Part shown: in pieces, positions 1-7,836 of the stretch
Position numbering within the stretch: position 1 is the first letter of the stretch
Layout: every line of letters begins with the position of its first letter
Source: Verrucomicrobiota bacterium
GTDB taxonomy: Bacteria; Verrucomicrobiota; Verrucomicrobiia; Chthoniobacterales; UBA10450
Reading direction: 5' to 3'
Length of the DNA: 14,691 nucleotides
NCBI GenBank assembly: GCA_003219355.1
Contig: QHOQ01000087.1
Coordinates: forward strand, 1-14,691
Made by a program: the position numbers and the translations under genes
Notes under the pieces: generated by a model
What the model saw: only the letters and a program-made list of their open reading frames with translations
Database searches by the model: none
What the model was told of the DNA's origin: nothing

Positions 1-2
1 CG

Positions 3-24
3 ATCCGATATCACAAAATCGGAT
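3..24. other. Inverted repeat upstream of the DUF1326 gene
   Basis: ATCCGAT (3-9) and ATCGGAT (18-24) form a perfect 7-bp inverted repeat around an 8-nt spacer. It lies just before, and touches, the putative -35 box of the next gene. It could be a small operator or the tail of a terminator of an upstream gene; no clear T-run follows it, so its role is not settled by the sequence. Confidence 0.3.
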
Positions 25-51
25 TGTCTCGGCCGGGGATGTTGCTATAGA
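24..51 (+). promoter_or_regulatory. Possible sigma70-type promoter for the DUF1326 gene
   Basis: TTGTCT (24-29) and TATAGA (46-51) are separated by 16 nt and resemble -35 and -10 boxes. The ATG at 61 is 9 nt past the -10 box, so a transcript from here would be almost leaderless. No Shine-Dalgarno sequence is visible before the ATG, which fits that reading. The match is by eye only. Confidence 0.3.
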
Positions 52-60
52 CTTGGCACC

Positions 61-831
61 ATGAAACCCACGTCGCTTGTCCTCTCATCGCTCGGCGCGC
101 TCGCCGTCACGTTTTTCTGTTTCGTCTCGACTGCGGGTGCAACCGATGAACCAAAGGACAAAACTCAATGGAAAATTACCGGACAACTCGAGGAAGCTTG
201 TTCCTGTGACGCGGCTTGCCCATGCTGGTTCGATTCCAAACCCACAAAAATGACGTGCGGCGGCGGCCAAGTGCTCTTCATTGAAAAAGGCAACTATGGG
301 AAGGTGAAACTCGACGGGCTCGCGATAGCAAATATGGGGCAAAGCCCTGAAGGCCAAACGATGATGAATTCATTTGGCAACTGGAACTTTTCTTATAATT
401 ACATCGATGAGAAGGCGACATCTGAACAGCGCAAAGCGTTGGAAGCGATTGCCGGGAAAATTCTGCCGGGTAGTGCCTCGAAAAAAACTGAAATCCGTTA
501 CGCGGCGATCACGCGCAAAATTGATGGCAAAGATCACGAGATTACTCTCGGAAAATATGGCAGTTTTCGCGGTCATTTGATCGAAGGTGGGCTCGGTGGT
601 TCACCGAAAATTGTGAATCCGCCCGGGGCGGATCCACTGCATCACGAATATGCACAGGGGCGGACTTCGAAGATGGCATACAACGATGCCGACCAGAATT
701 GGTCGTGGGAAAACTCGAACTACATGTACGGGACTTTCACGGTCGATAACGTTCAGTACGAGAAATATGCGGCTGGTCTTGCGCAAAAGATGGCGCAAAT
801 GAAGAACGAAAAGGGTTCTGAAAAACAATAG
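61..831 (+). CDS. Secreted DUF1326 family protein
   Basis: A 256-residue protein with an N-terminal signal peptide: Lys2, a hydrophobic core at about residues 6-23, and a likely cleavage after Ala27 (AGA before TDEP). The mature protein begins with the DUF1326 signature, a cysteine cluster CSCDAACPC at 47-55 (pattern CxCxxxCxC) followed by Cys66 in a TCGGG motif. Such spacing suggests metal or thiol chemistry, but the family has no established function. The C-terminal half is soluble, rich in Tyr, Trp and Asn, and ends in a charged Lys/Glu tail. Most DUF1326 proteins are, from memory, about 200 residues and often lack a signal peptide, so this is an exported form. The next gene starts 160 nt downstream, so the gene is probably transcribed alone. 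The family call is confident; the function is unknown. Confidence 0.8.
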   Translation: MKPTSLVLSSLGALAVTFFCFVSTAGATDEPKDKTQWKITGQLEEACSCDAACPCWFDSKPTKMTCGGGQVLFIEKGNYGKVKLDGLAIANMGQSPEGQTMMNSFGNWNFSYNYIDEKATSEQRKALEAIAGKILPGSASKKTEIRYAAITRKIDGKDHEITLGKYGSFRGHLIEGGLGGSPKIVNPPGADPLHHEYAQGRTSKMAYNDADQNWSWENSNYMYGTFTVDNVQYEKYAAGLAQKMAQMKNEKGSEKQ

Positions 832-991
832 CGCTTGGTGGCGTCCATTTGAAAAACTGGCACGAGATTGCAGGCGATCCTTCCAAAAGAATTTGACGCG
901 ACGGATAGCTGATAGCTACGTTGCCGCAGCCTTTGGCGGCTTCGGTTTCTCTGCATAAAACGCGGTTTAATCTTAAGCCGCTCGAGCAGTC

Positions 992-2068
992 ATGCAGACC
1001 GAAGAACTTTCCTACGCCATTATCACTCCTTATTCGATGCGCAAATCGCGCACCGGTGGGATCGTCGGCCGGTTAATTTCGCGTACGGGGCTCGATCTGG
1101 TTGGTGGACGGATGTTTGCGCCGAGTGCTGAACTAACAAAGCGCTACGCAGAGACAATCGTGACGGAAACCGATGCGCGCCATCGCGCGACGCAGGAATT
1201 GCTTCGCGATTATGTGCTAAAAAATTTCACCGGGAAAGTAAATGGCCAGCAGCCCCGTCTATTGCTACTGGTTTTTTGCGGTCCCGACGCGGTGGGAAAG
1301 GTTCATCGCACGGTTGGACACATTGTCCACGAGCGGACTAGTGGCGAGACAATTCGGGACACATTTGGCGACTACATCACGGACGACTCAGGAAAAGTAA
1401 CCTACTTTGAGCCCGGAGTTCTTACGGATTTCGATCCAAAAGGAGTTGAGCGCGATTTGAAGCTATGGGCGGACTTTTCTGATCGTGACGGCGGAATCCT
1501 CGACCAAGTCATCAATTTCCCGGGCGAAGCAAAAGTCGAGAAGACACTAGTACTAATTAAGCCGGACAATTTCAAATTTCCAAATTTGAGACCGGGCGGC
1601 GTCATTGAAGTTTTTTCTCGCTCCGGCCTACACATCATCGGCTTCAAGGTCCATCGGATGAGTGTCGCCCAAGCGGAGGATTTCTATGGGCCTGTACTGC
1701 CAGTCTTGGAACAGAAATTGGGACCCGCCAGTGGCCGCGAAAATTGGGAGAGTATTGTCGCATTCATGGCGGGATGGAAGCCGACCAAGTGTCCACCGGA
1801 GAACCGCGAAGCGCCCGGGACGGAAAAGTCGATCGCAATCGTTTACCAGGGTCTTGACGCGGTGCGCAAAATCCGCGACGTGCTCGGCCCAACGGATCCA
1901 GCGAAAGCACCGCCCGGGTCAATCCGGAAGGAATTTGGCCAGACGATCATGATCAACGCCGCGCACGCTTCCGACTCCGCTGAGAATGCGAAACGCGAAA
2001 TGGCGATCGTCCGAATCGACGAGAACAATTTCAAACCTCTGATTGAAAACTTCTACCGTCACCGATAA
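992..2068 (+). CDS. ndk: Tandem-domain nucleoside diphosphate kinase
   Basis: A 358-residue protein, about two and a half times a normal NDK (about 140 residues), made of two NDK-like domains. Domain 2 (about 183-358) keeps the family landmarks: TLVLIKPD with Lys190 at the ATP-phosphate position, APPGSIRKEFG at about 306-316, and NAAHASDSAENAKRE with the catalytic histidine at 325. It carries an insertion of roughly 30 residues (about 241-278) before the nucleotide-binding loop. Domain 1 (about 7-155) has the same fold markers (GGIVGRLISRTGLDLVGGRMF, GPDAVGKV, ETIRDTFGD at 119-127) but has Thr-Pro where the lysine belongs (AIITPY) and no histidine after FGD; Glu140 lies about where the catalytic His would align. 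The protein should transfer gamma-phosphate from ATP to NDPs through phospho-His325, with domain 1 likely structural or regulatory. The aminotransferase gene follows after 44 nt. The family call is firm; activity is inferred. Confidence 0.82.
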   Translation: MQTEELSYAIITPYSMRKSRTGGIVGRLISRTGLDLVGGRMFAPSAELTKRYAETIVTETDARHRATQELLRDYVLKNFTGKVNGQQPRLLLLVFCGPDAVGKVHRTVGHIVHERTSGETIRDTFGDYITDDSGKVTYFEPGVLTDFDPKGVERDLKLWADFSDRDGGILDQVINFPGEAKVEKTLVLIKPDNFKFPNLRPGGVIEVFSRSGLHIIGFKVHRMSVAQAEDFYGPVLPVLEQKLGPASGRENWESIVAFMAGWKPTKCPPENREAPGTEKSIAIVYQGLDAVRKIRDVLGPTDPAKAPPGSIRKEFGQTIMINAAHASDSAENAKREMAIVRIDENNFKPLIENFYRHR

Positions 2069-2112
2069 CTTGCGCTCCCATTTTGAACAACCTCATAACT
2101 AATCCTACTGCC

Positions 2113-3276
2113 ATGGAAATTTCCGCCCGCGCCGCTCAACTCAGCCCTTCGCTCACGCTATCAATTGATAGCAAAGCCAAAGCGATGAAAGCCGAGGGCA
2201 TCGATGTTTGCGGCTTCGGGGCGGGCGAGCCGGATTTCGACACGCCCGAACACATCAAAGCGGCCGCGATCGCGGCCCTCGAGGCCGGCTTTACCAAATA
2301 CACACCAAGCGCGGGGATTCCGGAATTGCGCCAGGCGCTCTCTGAAAAATTAGCCTCAGACAACCAGCTCAACTATCGCGCTGCTCAGATCATCGTGAGC
2401 AACGGCGCCAAGCACGCGTGTTACAACGCCATCCTCGCAACCTGTCAGGCCGGCGATGAGGTCATAATTCCGGCACCGTACTGGGTCAGCTACCCGGACA
2501 TGGTCAGATTAGCAGGCGCCGAGCCGGTGATCGTGCCAACGAGCGAGCGCAACTCGTGGAAAATGCGCGCCTCAGATTTTGAGAACGCGATGACGCCGCG
2601 GACAAAGATGTTAGTCCTGAACACACCGGGGAATCCAACGGGCGCCGTTTACACACGCGAGGAATTAAAGGCGATTGTCGATGTTGCTGCCGAGGAAGAC
2701 ATTTACATTTTATCTGATGAAATTTACGAGAAGCTCGTTTACGACGACGCCATCCACGTAAGCATCGCATCGCTTTCCAAGGAAGCGTATGATCTCACGA
2801 TTACGATCAACGGCTTCAGTAAGTCATACGCGATGACCGGTTGGCGGCTCGGCTACCTTGCCGGGCCGGAGGCAGTGGCCAAAGCAGTAGATTCAATTCA
2901 AAGCCATACCACATCCAATCCATCTTCTTTCTCGCAGCATGGTGCGCTGGCTGCTTTGAAGGGAGATCAGCAACCGCTTGCCGATATGCGCGAAGAATTC
3001 GATATGCGTCGCAATTATATGGTCGATCGGATTTCAAAGATCCCGAATATCACGGCGGTTAAGCCGCAGGGCGCGTTTTATGTGCTGGTCAACATCAGCC
3101 AGCTTGGGCTGACCTCGCAAAATTTTGCCGATCGATTGTTGAGTAAAGCGAACGTCGCTGTCATTCCAGGCGCCGCTTTTGGCGACGACCGCACGGTTCG
3201 GCTTAGTTACGCCACCAGCATCGACGTGATCAAAAAAGGCCTGGACCGTTTCCAGGACTTTTGCCGGACGCTCTAG
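2113..3276 (+). CDS. aspC: Class I PLP-dependent aspartate-type aminotransferase
   Basis: A 387-residue fold-type I aminotransferase of the Bacillus AspB/Thermus AspC subgroup, predicted to exchange the amino group between aspartate and 2-oxoglutarate in the cytoplasm. Landmarks, numbered from this start: GAGEPDFDTP (37-46), KYTPSAGIPELR (62-73), NTPGNPTGAVY (170-180), SDEIYE (201-206), the PLP-binding lysine at 237 in NGFSKSYAMTGWRLGY, and a C-terminal VRLSYA carrying the substrate-carboxylate arginine. The ATG at 2113 gives MEISARAAQLSPSLT, the usual family N-terminus. An in-frame TTG at 2083 would add ten unrelated residues and is less likely. No Shine-Dalgarno sequence is evident for either start. 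The gene sits 44 nt after ndk in the same direction. Prephenate or a related keto acid could be an alternative substrate. Confidence 0.87.
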   Translation: MEISARAAQLSPSLTLSIDSKAKAMKAEGIDVCGFGAGEPDFDTPEHIKAAAIAALEAGFTKYTPSAGIPELRQALSEKLASDNQLNYRAAQIIVSNGAKHACYNAILATCQAGDEVIIPAPYWVSYPDMVRLAGAEPVIVPTSERNSWKMRASDFENAMTPRTKMLVLNTPGNPTGAVYTREELKAIVDVAAEEDIYILSDEIYEKLVYDDAIHVSIASLSKEAYDLTITINGFSKSYAMTGWRLGYLAGPEAVAKAVDSIQSHTTSNPSSFSQHGALAALKGDQQPLADMREEFDMRRNYMVDRISKIPNITAVKPQGAFYVLVNISQLGLTSQNFADRLLSKANVAVIPGAAFGDDRTVRLSYATSIDVIKKGLDRFQDFCRTL

Positions 3277-3344
3277 CCATTTACGATTCAACGACTTAGC
3301 GATTTCGGCGGAGCTCTTTCCTCACGCGGAATCTGAGATCTCAA

Positions 3345-4919
3345 ATGCGGTCTGGCTATCTCGCGCTCATTCTGCACGCGCATCTTCCCTTCGTGCGGCA
3401 TCCCGAGCATGAGCACTTTCTCGAAGAAGACTGGCTCTTCGAGGCCATCACCGAGACTTACATTCCGCTGCTTCAGATGATGCAGCGATTGGTCAATGAT
3501 GGCGTGCCGTTCAAGTTCACGATGTCGATCACGCCGACACTCTGCGCCATGCTGCAAGACGAATTACTGCGTGAACGCTATGTGCGCCACCTCGATCTCT
3601 TAATTGATCTGACCGCGCGCGAGCTAAAGCGAAATCGCAAGCATCCTGAACTTCGAGAGCTCGCCGAATTTTATTCCCACCTATTTTTCGAGACTCGGTG
3701 TTTCTTTGTCGAGCAATGGGAATGCGACCTCCTCGCTTCTTTTCGTACCCTGCGGGAAGCGGGTGCGCTTGAAATCATCGGCTGCGCCGCCACCCACGGA
3801 TTGCTATCGCTGATTCAGAAGCAGTCGCCCGAAGCAGCGCGTGCGCAAGTTTTGATCGGCAGGGATGTATACGTCGATCTTTTCGGTGCTGATCCGACTG
3901 GTTTTTGGTTGCCGGAATGTGCCTACGCGCCTGGTTTGGAATCGCTATTGCAACAAGCAAATATTCGCTGGTTTGTTCTCGACGCCCACGGCGTGATGTT
4001 TGGAAAACCGCGTCCATGCCGCTCGATTTACGCGCCATCTTACACCCCAGCCGGACCGGCCGTCTTCGCTCGGGATCGCGATTCAAGCCGGCAGGTCTGG
4101 AGTGCAAGGGAAGGCTATCCCGGCCATCCCGCTTACCGTGAATTCTATCGCGACGCCGGTTTCGATCTTCCGATGGAGCATCTGGGTCCAATCGCGCGCG
4201 GAAGCAGAAAATTCTCCGGCGTAAAATATTTTCGTATCACCGGACGCGGTGAGGAAAAAGAATTGTATGATCATGACGCAGCGGAAAAAGCGGTCGAGAC
4301 GCATGCCGCTCACTTTGTTGAACATCAGCAAAGGCAATTGCGCGAGCTCAGTGGACTGGGTTTTGATCCAATCATTGTGGTTCCATTCGACGCCGAATTG
4401 TTCGGCCACTGGTGGTTTGAAGGGCCGCTTTTCCTCGAACTCGTCATTCGCAAGGCGACAAGGGACCGAGGTTTTCGGCTGACGACGCCGAGCGACTACC
4501 TCGCAACCCACTCGACCCAGCAAGCCATACAACCGGCCGCCTCGACGTGGGGCGAAAACGGCTACTTGGGCGTGTGGCTCGAACCGAGCAACGCCTGGAT
4601 TTATCCGTACCTGCACACTGCGACCCTACACATGAGCGAAGCGGCGCGCAGGCATGCAGAAGACCCGGGTCCGCTCGTAAATCGAGTGCTCAAACAACTC
4701 GCGCGCGAACTCCTACTCGCCCAATCGAGCGATTGGGCATTCTTGATGAAAACGGGAACAGCGAAAGAGTACGCTACGAAACGAACGCTGGATCACCTCA
4801 GTCGTTTCAACCGATTGCATGATCAGCTCACCGCGAATCATGTCGATGAAAAATTTCTGCACGATTGCGAATGGCGCGATAACCTTTTCCCGAACCTAAA
4901 CTGGCGTTATTACATTTGA
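3345..4919 (+). CDS. GH57 1,4-alpha-glucan branching enzyme
   Basis: A 524-residue intracellular glycoside hydrolase family 57 enzyme of the DUF1957 branching-enzyme type (EC 2.4.1.18), close to the usual family length. The N-terminal (beta/alpha)7 barrel starts with YLALILHAHLPFVRHP, which carries the family HxHLPFVRHP motif. The catalytic nucleophile is Glu191 in FWLPECAYAPG, and the general acid/base is Asp349 in VPFDAELFGHWWFEGP. The C-terminal helical domain (about 390-524) includes TWGENGYLGVWLEPSNAW, conserved in branching enzymes and involved in acceptor binding. It would introduce alpha-1,6 branches into glycogen or a similar polymer. No other glycogen genes (glgA, glgC, glgP) are in the window. 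There is no signal peptide. The stop is followed after one base by a REP-like doublet. Confidence in the family is high. Confidence 0.9.
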   Translation: MRSGYLALILHAHLPFVRHPEHEHFLEEDWLFEAITETYIPLLQMMQRLVNDGVPFKFTMSITPTLCAMLQDELLRERYVRHLDLLIDLTARELKRNRKHPELRELAEFYSHLFFETRCFFVEQWECDLLASFRTLREAGALEIIGCAATHGLLSLIQKQSPEAARAQVLIGRDVYVDLFGADPTGFWLPECAYAPGLESLLQQANIRWFVLDAHGVMFGKPRPCRSIYAPSYTPAGPAVFARDRDSSRQVWSAREGYPGHPAYREFYRDAGFDLPMEHLGPIARGSRKFSGVKYFRITGRGEEKELYDHDAAEKAVETHAAHFVEHQQRQLRELSGLGFDPIIVVPFDAELFGHWWFEGPLFLELVIRKATRDRGFRLTTPSDYLATHSTQQAIQPAASTWGENGYLGVWLEPSNAWIYPYLHTATLHMSEAARRHAEDPGPLVNRVLKQLARELLLAQSSDWAFLMKTGTAKEYATKRTLDHLSRFNRLHDQLTANHVDEKFLHDCEWRDNLFPNLNWRYYI

Positions 4920-4920
4920 C

Positions 4921-4977
4921 GTAGCGGCGGTCTATGACCGCTGCTGAATTAATGCGACGCTCACAGAGCGCCGCTAC
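4921..4977. repeat. GTAG-headed palindromic doublet (REP/REPIN-like), copy 1
   Basis: A 57-bp element with perfect 9-bp terminal inverted repeats (GTAGCGGCG at 4921-4929, CGCCGCTAC at 4969-4977). It encloses two hairpins with 3-nt loops: GCGGTC-TAT-GACCGC (4927-4941) and CGCTC-ACA-GAGCG (4958-4970). Read on opposite strands, the two arms match at 19 of 24 positions; two of the five differences swap a G-C pair for a C-G pair in the same stem. The element starts one base after the GH57 stop codon and ends 8 bp before the next start, so it fills nearly the whole intergenic gap. The conserved GTAG head is typical of REP sequences linked to RAYT transposases. Confidence 0.75.
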
Positions 4978-4985
4978 CAAGTAGA

Positions 4986-5678
4986 ATGACAAAAAAGCTG
5001 AACCTCGCGATCTTACTCTCACTTGCATCAACGTATGTGGTGCTCGCGCAAGAGTCGCCATCGCCAACACCGACGCCAACTCCGCCGTCCCCAACGTCAT
5101 CCCCCGCGCGCAGCGTCCGGATCAGTTTCGTCCCGCCGCCACTCGAAGGCACCATTAGCCTCGGCATCTATGATAACAATTCCAAGCTCGTGCGCGTTCT
5201 GCATCAGGAAGCCGAACCCAATGAATTCACGATTGGGGCAGATGCACTGGTGACACAATGGGATGGCAAGAATGACGATGGTGAAGATTTACCCGCTGGA
5301 AAATATCACGCTCGCGGTTACCTCATTGGTCACTCCAAAGTGCAAGATCTCGGCCAAGCCGCGGCTCCGCCTGTCGAAGATGACGCAACCGCCAACGTGA
5401 AAGTGAAACTGACGCCAAATCCGCTGGCCAACGACGAAAGGCCGATTGTCGATCTTGGAGTTGGATTTGACGAAGAGGGCAGTTTTCTCAAAACCATCGA
5501 TGGATTGCCGCTATGCACTATCAGTGAAACGCCGAATCTGATTCGCACATCCATCAAAAAGAACGGCGAAAAGTCGGTCGATGTTTGGCAGGATGACGGT
5601 ACGCGCATCGTGCGATTTCGAATCTCCAACATTGACAAGATGATGGCCTTTGATTGCGGCGATCTTGAACTGAAATAG
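4986..5678 (+). CDS. Secreted protein with FlgD-like Ig domain
   Basis: A 230-residue protein with a clear signal peptide (Lys3, Lys4, hydrophobic core about 5-20, cleavage probably after Ala21 before QESP). A low-complexity Pro/Thr/Ser linker spans about 24-40. Residues about 46-115 resemble the FlgD-type Ig-like fold found at the end of many secreted proteins: a strand pattern VRISF...GTISLGIYD, then VTQWDGKNDDGEDLPAGKY at 89-107, where W-DG-NDDG-xLPAGxY is the recognisable core. The rest (about 116-230) is beta-rich and acidic, with no catalytic motif I recognise. It probably acts in the periplasm or at the cell surface as a binding or structural protein. It is separated from lpxC-fabZ by 42 nt and could be co-transcribed with it, but no functional link is apparent. 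The Ig assignment is moderate and the function unknown. Confidence 0.7.
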   Translation: MTKKLNLAILLSLASTYVVLAQESPSPTPTPTPPSPTSSPARSVRISFVPPPLEGTISLGIYDNNSKLVRVLHQEAEPNEFTIGADALVTQWDGKNDDGEDLPAGKYHARGYLIGHSKVQDLGQAAAPPVEDDATANVKVKLTPNPLANDERPIVDLGVGFDEEGSFLKTIDGLPLCTISETPNLIRTSIKKNGEKSVDVWQDDGTRIVRFRISNIDKMMAFDCGDLELK

Positions 5679-5720
5679 CCGCTGCTGGCCACGATGCGAA
5701 ATCTTTGTTAGTTAGCGCTC

Positions 5721-7043
5721 ATGCCCGCTTCTCCCGAGCTTCAACATACGGTTAGCAGGACCGCCAGTTTGAGCGGCACATCCCTGCACACAGGCGAAAA
5801 AGTTTCGCTCAAACTGCATCCGGCGACAGTCGATCACGGAATCAAATTTAAACGCAAAGATTTGCCGGATGAACCGATCATCGATGCAAAAATCGACAAT
5901 CTGAAAATGGTCGAACGGGCGACAACCATCGGCGAAGGGTCGGTGCGCGTCCATACAGTCGAGCACGTGCTCGCGGCCCTCTCGGCAATGGATGTGGACA
6001 ATGCCATCGTGGAGATGGACGCCAACGAACCGCCAATCGGCGACGGCAGTGCCCAGCCCTATGTCGATCTTATCAAGAAAGCCGGTGTGACCGCGCAGGA
6101 AGAGCCGCGGCAATTTTTCGATGTGCGTGAATCGATGCACGTGGAATCGAAAACGGGCGCCCTTCTTGTTTTGCTGCCGTGTGAAACGTTTCGTATCTCA
6201 TGCACGCAAGCAGGGCCAAATAATCGCTTTGCGCAGTTTTTATCGATGGAAATCACTCCGGCGACCTTCGAACGGGAGATCGCGCCAGCACGAACGTTTG
6301 TTTACTACGAAGACGTTCAGCCGCTCATGGAGAAAAATCTGATTAAGGGCGGCAGTCTTGAAAATGCGATTGTCGTCCGTGGGGAAGCGGTTTTAAGCAA
6401 GGAACCGTTGCGTTTCGCCGATGAGTTCGTGCGGCACAAAATTCTCGATATCATCGGCGATCTCGCCTTAGCCGGACGGCGTATTCGCGGTCATATCGTG
6501 GCAGTGAAGCCCGGCCACGCAGCGAATGCGGAACTGGCTCGCGCGCTCGCCCGCGAGCAGACGCGAAGAAGTGCGATGAGCGGGTCACGGGCGATCCCAA
6601 TTGGCGACGCGGGCCTGGATACTGGAGAAGTGATGAAGATCCTGCCGCACCGCTATCCTTTTTTAATGGTTGACCGGGTCATCGGTTTCGAGGGCGAAAA
6701 CAAGATTACGGCCGTAAAATGCATCACGATTAACGAGCCGTTTTTCCAGGGGCATTTCCCAGGTCACCCCGTCATGCCTGGGGTGATGCAAGTGGAAGCG
6801 ATGGCGCAAGTGGCGAGCCTGTTATTGTTCAAACTAACGAAAACGACGAACCGCATCGGCTATTTCATGAGCGCGGACGGCGTAAAGTTTCGCAAACCGG
6901 TGTTTCCCGGCGACACCATGTTTATTCATGCTGAGCTCACCAGATCGCGCGGCGAACGCATGGCGAAAACGAAATGTTATTGCGTCGTTAACGACGCGAT
7001 CGTCTCGGAAGGCGAATTGATGTTCACGTTTCTCGATAAATGA
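5721..7043 (+). CDS. lpxC/fabZ: Bifunctional UDP-3-O-acyl-GlcNAc deacetylase / 3-hydroxyacyl-ACP dehydratase (LpxC-FabZ fusion)
   Basis: A 440-residue fusion. The LpxC part (about 8-285) catalyses the committed step of lipid A synthesis, removing acetate from UDP-3-O-acyl-GlcNAc. Zinc ligands by analogy with E. coli are His82 (VEHV, with catalytic base Glu81), His239 and Asp243 (VRHKILDIIGD); Asp247 and His266 (KPGHAAN) complete the site. A linker (about 286-300) leads to FabZ (about 301-440), which dehydrates 3-hydroxyacyl-ACP. Its motifs are LPHRYPFLMVDR and FFQGHFPGHPVMPGV, and its catalytic pair is His345 and Glu359 (VEAMAQ). Both active sites look intact. LpxC and FabZ compete for the 3-hydroxyacyl pool, so fusion may balance lipid A against phospholipid; that is inference. 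The fusion is known in Bacteroidota, Chlorobi and Verrucomicrobiota. lpxA follows with an ATGA overlap, implying translational coupling. Confidence 0.93.
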   Translation: MPASPELQHTVSRTASLSGTSLHTGEKVSLKLHPATVDHGIKFKRKDLPDEPIIDAKIDNLKMVERATTIGEGSVRVHTVEHVLAALSAMDVDNAIVEMDANEPPIGDGSAQPYVDLIKKAGVTAQEEPRQFFDVRESMHVESKTGALLVLLPCETFRISCTQAGPNNRFAQFLSMEITPATFEREIAPARTFVYYEDVQPLMEKNLIKGGSLENAIVVRGEAVLSKEPLRFADEFVRHKILDIIGDLALAGRRIRGHIVAVKPGHAANAELARALAREQTRRSAMSGSRAIPIGDAGLDTGEVMKILPHRYPFLMVDRVIGFEGENKITAVKCITINEPFFQGHFPGHPVMPGVMQVEAMAQVASLLLFKLTKTTNRIGYFMSADGVKFRKPVFPGDTMFIHAELTRSRGERMAKTKCYCVVNDAIVSEGELMFTFLDK

Positions 7044-7819
7044 GCGACGTGCAGATTCATCCAACGGCAATTGTCGATCCTCGGGCGGAAATCAGCGCAG
7101 GAACGACCATCGGACCATATTGCGTGATCGCGGCCGACGTGGTGCTCGGTCGAAATTGTTGGCTCCAACAGCACGTCACGCTTTGCGGACCCATGAGGGC
7201 AGGCGCCCGAAATAAATTTTACGCCTCCTGCTCGATCGGGCAGCAGACCCAGGACCTAAAATATCAGGGCGAACCGACTTATCTGGAAATTGGAGACGAA
7301 AATACATTTCGGGAATTTGTCACAATCAGTCGCAGCACAACGAGCACAGGAAAAACGCACATCGGGAACCGTGGCACCTTTCTCGCCTACAGCCATATCG
7401 CGCACGATTGCGTGGTCGGAGATGATGTTGTTTTCTCTAACAACGGCACGTTGGCCGGTCATGTGGAGGTGGGCGATCACGCGGTGATTGGCGGGCTGAC
7501 CGCTGTGCATCAGTTTTGTCGAATCGGACGGTTCGCCATCACGGGCGGCTGCTCGAAAATTGTTCAGGATATTCCGCCGTTCATGATCGCCGATGGCAAT
7601 CCCGCGGAAATTCGCGGAGTCAATCTCGTTGGTTTGGAAAGGAAGAATTTTACACCCGAAAGCGTAAAACAGATCAAGGAAGCCTTCCGTCTGATTTATC
7701 GCTCGAAATACAACACGCGGCAGGCGATCGAAGCGATCCGACACGAAATGCGCCAGACCGAAGAGATCATGCAAATCCTCGAGTTCGTCGAAAAAAGCGA
7801 GCGTGGAATTATTCGCTAG
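7040..7819 (+). CDS. lpxA: Acyl-ACP--UDP-N-acetylglucosamine O-acyltransferase
   Basis: A 259-residue enzyme of the expected length (E. coli LpxA is 262). It makes UDP-3-O-acyl-GlcNAc, the first step of lipid A synthesis. The first roughly 190 residues are left-handed parallel beta-helix hexapeptide repeats (IHPTAIVDPRAEI, AGTTIGPYCVI, and so on). Family markers include SIGQQTQDLKYQGEPT (65-80), the catalytic histidine at 122 in SHIAHDCVVG, NNGTLAGHVEVGDHAVIGG (134-152), and TAVHQFCRIGRFAITGGCS (154-172). A helical C-terminus follows. Its start overlaps the lpxC/fabZ stop by 4 nt (ATGA), so the two are translationally coupled. No lpxD or lpxB is in the window, so the operon ends here or the rest lies elsewhere. 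Acyl-chain length preference cannot be read from the sequence by eye. Confidence 0.94.
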   Translation: MSDVQIHPTAIVDPRAEISAGTTIGPYCVIAADVVLGRNCWLQQHVTLCGPMRAGARNKFYASCSIGQQTQDLKYQGEPTYLEIGDENTFREFVTISRSTTSTGKTHIGNRGTFLAYSHIAHDCVVGDDVVFSNNGTLAGHVEVGDHAVIGGLTAVHQFCRIGRFAITGGCSKIVQDIPPFMIADGNPAEIRGVNLVGLERKNFTPESVKQIKEAFRLIYRSKYNTRQAIEAIRHEMRQTEEIMQILEFVEKSERGIIR

Positions 7820-7836
7820 CCTGTGGCCCCGGCCGT

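Noticed and set aside
904..919. Direct repeat GATAGCT-GATAGCT in the gap between the first two genes
   Set aside because: Only two short units in a 160-bp gap, with no further copies or flanking structure; too weak to call a feature.
2083..2112. TTG start 30 nt upstream for the aminotransferase
   Set aside because: The extra ten residues do not resemble the family N-terminus, while the ATG at 2113 does; no ribosome site supports the TTG.
4083..4616. 177-codon open frame on the minus strand inside the GH57 gene
   Set aside because: It overlaps conserved catalytic regions of a clear glycoside hydrolase and shows no domain of its own.
5062..5102. Low-complexity repeat in the secreted Ig-like protein gene
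   Set aside because: It encodes an ordinary Pro/Thr/Ser linker after a signal peptide; not a microsatellite with evident regulatory meaning.
7256..7774. 172-codon open frame on the minus strand inside lpxA
   Set aside because: Antisense to the hexapeptide repeats of lpxA; its length follows from the regular codon pattern of the real gene.
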